64,000 nucleotides of DNA from Cristatella mucedo. Taxonomy: Eukaryota > Bryozoa > Phylactolaemata > Cristatellidae. The notes under the pieces are model-generated. The model was not told the DNA's origin and ran no database searches. It saw only the letters and a program-made list of their open reading frames with translations. Of the stretch, positions 58,501 to 64,000 are shown piece after piece. The DNA lies in contig WPIO01000049.1 in assembly GCA_009760855.2 (NCBI GenBank), positions 2,934,501 through 2,998,500 on the forward strand. The letters run 5' to 3'. Position numbers and translations under genes: made by a program. Each line of letters begins with the position of its first letter. The stretch's first letter is position 1.

Positions 58501-61500
58501 TAAATCAGCATATGCTTAACTAATCACTGTGAAATTAGAAACTGAGTTCAGGTCTGCTGGCACATTACTTCAGTAGTTTATTTCTGATTTCGGTTGAATT
58601 ACTATTGCTAGAAATGTTATCAAATGTCCTGAAGATATATTATCGGCAATCGTGAACACATATAAGTGCTTATTCAACCAAAAATATAAATAAACTACTG
58701 CAGTAACGAATAATCAGAGCTGGACTCACATCTCAAATTTCGCATTGATCCGTGAAGTATTGGTCTCGATTTAAGGATTTTACAAAGCACAAAGCTACAC
58801 TGTATACAATGCAGCTGTTAAAGAGTCACAAGCAATTACCTGAACATGCTTTCAACATGTACCTCGACCTAGCAAGGTTTGAAAAGTTTGGTCACCAGTC
58901 ACATATGATACCGAGATCGGTCAAATTTATGTTCGTATGTACATTGCTTCGTTTTACTTTCGGTTCATGTTTGGTTTGCATAATGATATTTTATTTCTTT
59001 TTATGCGGAAATCGTCAAAACTTCTGATCCATAACATATTTGTAATGTATCCAAAACCTAAACCAAATTGTGGACAATACCCCTGGCAGCTGCAGCCGCT
59101 ACGCATCCCTCATATTTTCTGCTGAATAGGAAGTGGAAATAATTTAATGAATTTTTTAATGTTAAGCTAAAGTACAGTAAGCGTTACCTTATTAAATAGC
59201 TTCGTGTATACAGTCGTCGCTTGCCACTGTGATTCGACTTTCGGGGCAACACTCTATTGCGGTTTTTTCAAATTTATTCATTAAAAAATGATTAAATTAG
59301 GGACAATGATGTAACACTAGCTCGATCTTCTGAGTGAATTATACGCCTCTGTATTACAATTAAAATTCAATTAATAATAATACACTTGATAAAGTGCCCT
59401 CAAAGAACTCAATCACTTGTTAGGCACTTTACATTTGCTGCAAAGGAAAATGCAATTGAATGGTAAGTAAAATCATGCTTGATAAACAAACAACATGAAT
59501 AACACGGCTAGTGGTGACATGCACAGGGTCAGCATGCAAATGTGGTTAGTGGCAGCATGCACAGTGTCGGCATGCATAAGCACATGAACGACAAATCACA
59601 GGGACCCACTAAATGCTGTCCTAAATAGGTATTTTTAAGTTCTTTTTATATGTGGTCAAGTCAGGGGATATTCTGACGCAAGTCGGGAGGAAGTTCCAGG
59701 CTTTGGGAGCATACGAACTAAATGCGCGGTCTCTAAAGGATTAGAGGTTCGTACGAGGTATTTGCAGACTGTTGAATTCCGAAAAGCGGGTGGTACGATG
59801 TTTAGCCTAGTGGATGAGTAGATCTGAGGGATAGGCTGGAGCCAAAGAATGAAGTGACCTCAAAGTGAGCGACAAAACCTTGAAGTCAATTCGTTGCTTG
59901 ACTAGTAGCCAGTGTAGGTCGGCGAGAAGTGGTTTGATGTGGCAACTGCGACACTCACGACAGACAAGCCTAGCTGCAGAGTTTTGCACCAGCTGCAATC
60001 GCCTGATCGCATATGCCGTAGGCAAGTAAGCAGTGAGTTTCAGAAGTCGAGACGGGATTTCACGAATGCATGGACCAACTTTGACGTGGTATCCTTATCT
60101 AAGCAAGCCCAAATTTTAGAAAAAGGTTGTGTAGCTGAAAGTAGGACGAATGTGACTGTGGAGCTGATGTGGTCGTCTAACGAGAGGTCACTTTGGAACA
60201 TGACACCTAGATTTCGAGCTGATTCAACAGGAGATATGCTACTAATTACTCGCAATTACTGTACATATGGCCTGTAAGCCTATGTATTCGAGCACCCCAG
60301 TAAATCCTTCATCGCCAGATGCAGCCGATCGAACACTTTTTTTGTGTGGGAAAGAACTTTTCCAAAAAATTAGATGCGGTGAAACCAAACCAATAAAAGC
60401 CTATACTGTTTCACTGATTAGCCAGCCTTTTGTGAATAAATGGACAAATTCAGAATAATATTATATTTTGACGTACATTAAGTCTTATTCTCACTTATTT
60501 TTGGTAATTTATTCGATAATGCGAGTGTAATGGTGACTAAAGGGGTGTTATTTTATGCCTAGATGGCTCTAATCGTTAAAAACCGAAGAGGGCAGTGAAC
60601 AGTTTTTTGTTTCACTACGAAAATATCTTACTTATAAGTAAAGAATTCTACTTCGTCGAAATTTACTTATCTTGGTAAAGTCTGGAACTGATTAACCATG
60701 AAGGATGACTTGTGGCAAAAGAATATTGGCGGCTATCATCCCACTTGCAATAAGTAATATCAGTTTGCCAACTACATGACTCAAACCTTCAGCCTAAGTC
60801 GTGAAGTGCGAATGCCTTACCCCACGGCTTAGACTGGACGAATACTTAAAAGGTTTCTACATGATGAAGTGGGCTAAGACAGCGGCAGGGGCTGACACAT
60901 TTCTTCGGCTACCTACCTAGATAGTTGCAATTAGCTTAAAAGGACGTAAAACTGAGCCTTAGTAAAGCCGTAAAAGGGAGAAAGAGTTGGGAGCTCACCA
61001 AATATTTGCACTAGTACCGTTGACGTTGTACATAGCTCTATTTCTAATTTTCCCAGGCATCTCGTATAAATATAAATATATATGTATATATATTTCTAAG
61101 TGTACTTATATACACAGTAGTTTATATCTTAAATATTTGCCTTCGCGGTTTACATCTGGTACTCAAAGTGAACTAATGCGAGTAAAATTTCACAAAATTG
61201 ACTACAGCACTTGACTAAGCATGAATGCAAAAGCAGCACAAGCAGTGCCGTACTGGAGCCTTTGGTCTGGACTTGAGCACCGTAGCCTCTGAGTAGCTCC
61301 GCAGTCTAAGGTCAATATCTTCTGATCCTGCTGTACCTGAAGCATCTAATTTAGCGTTCGCATTAGGAATTTTGAATGCACGGAACGGATCTTGAAGAGG
61401 CGGCTGCCAACTTATTCAATATTTAACTGAAAGACTCTGGCAGAAGCATTAAGTCACGCCAGTCATAGTTCGACAAGTCAGTGAATGCACTATTTTCGCT

Positions 61501-63910
61501 GGTTGCATGCGAGCAGACAGTTCCTAATTCCTAATTCAATATCACAGAATAGAAAAAACGGCAAACAGACCATACTGTGTGTATGCTTGACTGCAGTTCT
61601 AAGAGCTGTCGTTATATAATACCATCGGACGATGCCGAAATGATTCAAAGGACATTTAAATTGCTGTGAACTAGCAAAAAACAGCAAGATTCAATCTAGC
61701 AGAGCGCCGAGTTAGTATCGCCATGAAACATGGTGTACATTTGTCAATATATCATATAGCACCATCGTGAATGCATAGAGCAAATCATCCTCGTGCAGAT
61801 CATGCTTCTTTAAGATGTTCACTCTTTCACTTTCCTCATTTAGAAAATGTAAAGCGCCTAGAGAGAGATTAAGTTCTCTGAGGGCGCTTTATCAAGGGCA
61901 TTATTATTGATTAAAGCACAGAACTATTTTAGCATAATAATAAAAATAAAAAATCATAACAATTCATTTGCATAGCACCCTCCGAGAACTGAATCTCTTT
62001 CAAGGCACTTTAAGATGCTTTATAGATTACAGTTTCCCTTAATTAATTTAATTAATTTGCCCTCGTCGATCTCAGTTTGTATAGTTTATTTGACTTTTTT
62101 TTAGTTCCTTGAGTCCAGAAATACGTTCAAGGCTGTCTTTGTTTTATAAATGCGATTTCTTCAAGTTCTACTTCATTAGCTACTGTTCACGTATAGGTAT
62201 CCTATATGCTTTTGCATTGAAATATACGTGCATACACATATATTTGAAATATTATATTGACTTATACGTATGTTGAAATATACATGCATATGCACTATGT
62301 GTGTACATATATACGCGTTCGTGTATGCGCAAAGAAGTATACTTCCAAGACCTAGACACGCTTTAGTCAAACTAAAACTCCCAACTATACTAGTCTCTTT
62401 GAACTTCAGGCCTCCTAATTCCAGCCAATTTCTTAGGTTCACGGATTTACATACAGATATATACTCACATATACATTGCTTCTAATTAAACTCGTGTAAT
62501 CATCTGCCCGAAATATTAAGGCCGACTGAAGAATTCACTGACTATGAAATCTTAGCCCAGATCCCTTTTTTACACCAACATATATATATACTGGTAAGTG
62601 TATGTATAAAGTGTTCTAAATATAGTTTTAAAAATATAGAGCGACCGGTGACCATCTGGCCACGGGACTGCATGTACAAGAATATTTGGCGCCGATCTCA
62701 CTAAAAGGACATTAAACAGAAGAAAATTGAAATATTTTTAATGCGTCAAATTTTCCGCTGGGATCCAGCGAGTTTATGCTAATGCAATGTTACCAAGTTT
62801 ATTTCTATGTGGCTGATCAAAAAAAGCGATAGAAAACTCATGTACAATTAAAACTACTTACTTTCTGCTTAAATTGAATGATGCAGATTTTCCACAGCTG
62901 CGTAAATCTATCTTTAACATTTTGCTCATTTATATTTTCTCTTCCGAATGCCTCAAACGTATGATCTAAATAAAGTTTGCATTAATTTGTTTAACCGTAC
63001 CTTTCGGAGACGTAGCTTTGCTAGCCTGTCCATCAATGTTTATAGATGCAGGTTGCAGAGGCTTTATCATTACAACCCTGGCAATGCTTCTTAAGCTATT
63101 GGCAGCCCTGGCGGTCACCACTGAGGCCGGAAGTACTGCGGCAGAGTCGGCTCCACCACCTGCCGGCAGAGAAGCATTCAGAATACTACCATTAAGCCCC
63201 CTGCGCAATCTCTCCATTCTTTTGTTCTTTTCTTGCAACTGCTGAACAAGGTCACTCCCTTTGTCTTCGCTTATCAAGTCAAATCTTGAATTCTTGTCTG
63301 CCTGCAAAGATTGCACAGACCAACTTTATAGATGATAATAATAATAATAATAATAAAGCACTTGATAAAGCGCCCTCAGAGAACTTAATCTCTTTCTAGG
63401 CGCTTTACATTTGCTGCAAAGGGAAATGCAATTGAATGGTAAGTCAAATCATGCTTGAAAAACAAACAAAATGAATAATATGGTTAGGGGTGACATGCGC
63501 AGGGTCAGCATGCAAATGTGGTTAGTGGAGGTTCATCCAAATGTTGAAATACCACATACTGTTTTAAGGAAAATGCAGTAATTGTAATGAATCAAGTCAT
63601 TTTAGATGCCCAGCTTTCTTTATAAGGCCACTATACGATAACTAAAATCGATTAAGATATTGTCTATTTTGCGAATAACTTTACACGATACGGATAGCAG
63701 CATGCACTGTATTCCTAAACTATACGATATGCCAAGGGAAGATTCTATGCAGAGGAAATGTGTACATACTTACGGCAATAGCCTGAGATGCCGTTTAAGT
63801 GCGTTAAATCCCATCGGTAAAATCATATGAAAACATTTGAGACCTGCACTTACATCGGTAAATTCATAGTTGGCATCCGAGGTGACAGGCTTAGTCGTAA
63901 ATTGAGTCAT
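49426..63910 (-). CDS. Spliced gene of unknown function (model spans exons)
   Basis: Exons read by eye on the minus strand: 63910-63854 (19 codons from ATG), 63301-63001 (100 codons plus one base), 57765-57608 and 49593-49426 (56 codons). Phases 0, 1, 0 agree. Introns carry alpha LINE and hAT insertions, which accounts for the gene's size. The protein is hydrophilic, rich in Ala, Ser, Lys and Glu, with a short coiled-coil-like segment (LVQQLQEKNKRMERLRR) in the second exon. There is no signal peptide, membrane helix or known domain. A partial exon with donor ATG|GTGAGT at 63980-64000 suggests a 5' UTR exon. Later exons may exist (see 46680-47048). That the last two exons belong to this gene is inference. 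Confidence 0.5.
49725..49770 (-). mobile_element. alpha LINE tail scrap
   Basis: 'aataatgcacttgataaagc' and GCCCTCAGAGAACT, the last 45 bases of an alpha element. Nothing upstream of it remains. Confidence 0.7.
50000..50240 (-). mobile_element. beta LINE scrap (tentative)
   Basis: 'gtgactagcatgaaattaac' and 'agctatgagcggttgg' resemble 36950-36985. 'tggagatttttctatagc' just before it links to the 36474-36840 repeat. Confidence 0.35.
50360..51225. other. Unassigned region
   Basis: I recognise no gene or repeat. Confidence 0.3.
51230..51440 (-). repeat. Dispersed repeat, partner of 18540-18795
   Basis: The complement contains CATCTCACATTGCAGGCTTT, 'actgggtagagactgttcac' and a terminal TATTATTATTCGTATTATTG. 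Confidence 0.55.
51441..52195. other. Unassigned region
   Basis: I recognise no gene or repeat. Confidence 0.3.
52200..52545 (-). repeat. Dispersed repeat, partner of 17110-17600
   Basis: The minus frame 52203-52538 ends in LRRNYNNNSDNNILIVSSE, matching the plus-strand RIRRNNDDIFIASSE at 17511-17562. Both are probably the end of the same LINE-type element. Confidence 0.5.
52850..57230 (+). mobile_element. hAT-type transposase (TTF/DUF4371-like), split by a LINE
   Basis: Plus-strand pieces in order: a basic N-terminal frame (52856-53212, uncertain membership); a TTF-type zinc-binding segment near 53690-53830 (TWLSYSPSKHSAYCFCCLLF, then KGFSQWWK); the catalytic-core segment at about 54490-54700 (KLAGRRAYDTAAVICGHFSA, IFVNCDNHNFNRAGVHAASP); and, after a beta LINE, a C-terminal part at 56890-57230 (CLDLGEFYYSDVGGTVLHNE, VLLTIAVSVASNEGSFSKLE), which is the hATC dimerisation region. 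Family members are cut-and-paste transposases. Stops and shifts are frequent, so the copy is dead. Terminal repeats were not found. Confidence 0.8.
55200..56760 (+). mobile_element. beta-family LINE nested in the hAT element
   Basis: RT pieces: 55241-55534 (FMSNILEKIVAKQLVEHIEK, EMSETFQSGFKREHSTETDL, LVLLDLSADFVNIDHD); a catalytic block near 55745-55790 where YADD has become YAAY; 55840-55915 (IRSWMSENFLKLNDDKTELL); and 56127-56735 with the C-terminus (AARLVLESRRFEHVSPLLKA, then LKTVGDRSFSSAGPR). It is CR1/L2/Rex-like, but its sequence and 3' end differ from alpha (no AAAGCGCC stem-loop). It sits between the core and hATC parts of the hAT transposase. Confidence 0.85.
57608..57765 (-). CDS. 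Unknown gene, third exon (probable)
   Basis: The donor is GCTGTG|GTAAGG. The acceptor is either CTACAG before 57765 (phase fits the previous exon) or the better TTTTTCCGTAG before 57778 (phase 0, which would need another exon between). It encodes GQLETVKEGEDDGVSRM, then AATVTVAGFMDTEARPSLKA and VQKSAV. No family recognised. Confidence 0.5.
57960..59360. other. Unassigned, probably intron of the unknown gene
   Basis: I recognise no gene. The plus frame 58752-59027 has a hydrophobic end but no family features. Confidence 0.3.
59372..60245 (-). mobile_element. alpha LINE 3' portion
   Basis: The minus frames 60040-60255 (SARNLGVMFQSDLSLDDHIS) and 59807-60025 (AIRRLQLVQNSAARLVCREC, CHIKPLLADLHWLLVK) are separated by a shift near 60030. 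The tail stem-loop and TAA repeat are at 59373-59450. Confidence 0.88.
60250..61840. other. Unassigned, probably intron of the unknown gene
   Basis: I recognise no gene. A TATA/ATATAC-rich part lies at 61065-61110. Confidence 0.3.
61842..61912 (+). mobile_element. alpha LINE 3' tail only
   Basis: AAAATGTAAAGCGCCTAGAG, AGATTAAGTTCTCTGAGG, GCGCTTTATC and ATTATT. The outer stem AAAGCGCC/GGCGCTTT is perfect. Confidence 0.8.
61938..62040 (-). mobile_element. alpha LINE 3' tail only, inverted to its neighbour
   Basis: Complement of 'atagcaccctccgagaactg' and 'aatctctttcaaggcacttt', with the (TAA)-type tail at 61938-61955. Together with 61842-61912 it makes a tail-to-tail inverted pair. Confidence 0.65.
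62040..62960. other. Unassigned, probably intron of the unknown gene
   Basis: Several ATATAC/TATACATG-rich stretches (62210-62320, 62575-62600). I recognise no gene. Confidence 0.3.
63001..63301 (-). CDS. Unknown gene, coiled-coil-like exon
   Basis: The acceptor is CAATCTTTGCAG before 63301 and the donor is CCGAAAG|GTACGG. It encodes NSRFDLISEDKGSDLVQQLQ, then EKNKRMERLRRGL, then an Ala/Gly-rich stretch (SLPAGGGADSAAVLPAS), a short VVMIKPLQPASINIDG segment and SKATSPK. A 301-base open exon bounded by two good splice sites is strong evidence of coding. No family recognised. Confidence 0.7.
63333..63530 (-). mobile_element. alpha LINE 3' end in an intron
   Basis: (TAA)n at 63333-63356, a perfect stem-loop at 63360-63410 and 120 bp of 3' UTR. 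It lies between the first two coding exons of the unknown gene, on the same strand. Confidence 0.85.
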
Positions 63911-63914
63911 CAAG
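63854..63914 (-). CDS. Unknown gene, first coding exon
   Basis: The acceptor is TTTTTCTTAG before 63914 and the donor is ACCGAT|GTAAGTG. From the ATG at 63910 it reads MTQFTTKPVTSDANYEFTD. Joining the upstream exon end (ATGATG) to this exon creates a nine-codon upstream frame (MMLDDSIYD) that overlaps this start in another frame. Confidence 0.6.
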
Positions 63915-63979
63915 CTAAGAAAAACACATTTTTGTAAGTCAGTAGGAAACCATTAACTGTGTCTCATGTACTTACTCAC

Positions 63980-64000
63980 CATCATTGTTTGATGACTAAA
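63980..64000 (-). other. Likely 5' UTR exon end of the unknown gene (partial)
   Basis: It ends AACAATGATG|GTGAGTAAG, a strong donor 65 bp above the next acceptor. The exon runs off the window edge, so its start is unseen. Confidence 0.4.

Noticed and set aside
58752-59027. 91-codon frame with a hydrophobic end
   Set aside because: No family resemblance, no splice context, and it lies in a probable intron.

Overview
This is eukaryotic DNA, almost certainly from a metazoan and probably an invertebrate. The reasons are spliced genes with consensus GT/AG junctions, an opsin (animal-only) gene family, and a dense mix of decayed non-LTR retrotransposons, tRNA-derived SINEs, one Gypsy-type LTR remnant and one hAT-type DNA transposon. 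I cannot name the phylum. No bacterial operons, rRNA genes, true tRNA genes or CRISPR arrays are visible.

Host genes. (1) An opsin cluster, all on the minus strand. Opsin B (23092-26113) can be read as four exons whose splice phases all agree, with no internal stop. It keeps the retinal-binding lysine in helix 7 and the glutamate in the second extracellular loop, but has TRY instead of D/ERY and NGTIL instead of NPxxY. Opsin A (1156-1699) and opsin C (35640-38338) are broken paralogues. A 1-kb segment adjoining A recurs at 29400-30490, where the opsin part is missing, and next to C at 34619-35640. SINE presence or absence inside these copies orders the duplications. (2) A spliced gene of unknown function on the minus strand at the right end: a start exon at 63854-63910, a coiled-coil-like exon at 63001-63301, and probable further exons at 57608-57765, 49426-49593 and perhaps 46680-47048.

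Mobile DNA, left to right: an alpha-family LINE (4190-6870, minus) split by a possible 579-bp TIR element; a 1.2-kb 19-bp minisatellite (6986-8204); an unrecognised GC-rich stretch (8590-9460) followed by CTAT and TA microsatellites; an alpha LINE whose reverse transcriptase has one nonsense codon (11127-12627, plus); an REL-endonuclease (R2/NeSL-type) element (14560-16500, minus) and a second C-terminal piece (18800-19260, plus); alpha LINE pieces at 20190, 32090, 38905-40730, 43070, 47250 and 59372; a Gypsy pol remnant (41270-42840, plus); and a hAT transposon (52850-57230, plus) split by a beta-family LINE (55200-56760). Many alpha copies, and a tRNA-derived SINE, share a 3' stem-loop near AAAGCGCC...GGGCGCTTT.

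Much of the rest (for example 2200-3430, 19300-20190, 27500-29400, 30800-32080, 45250-46500, 60250-61840) shows no recognisable gene. Gene models here rest on reading splice sites by eye and need transcript support.
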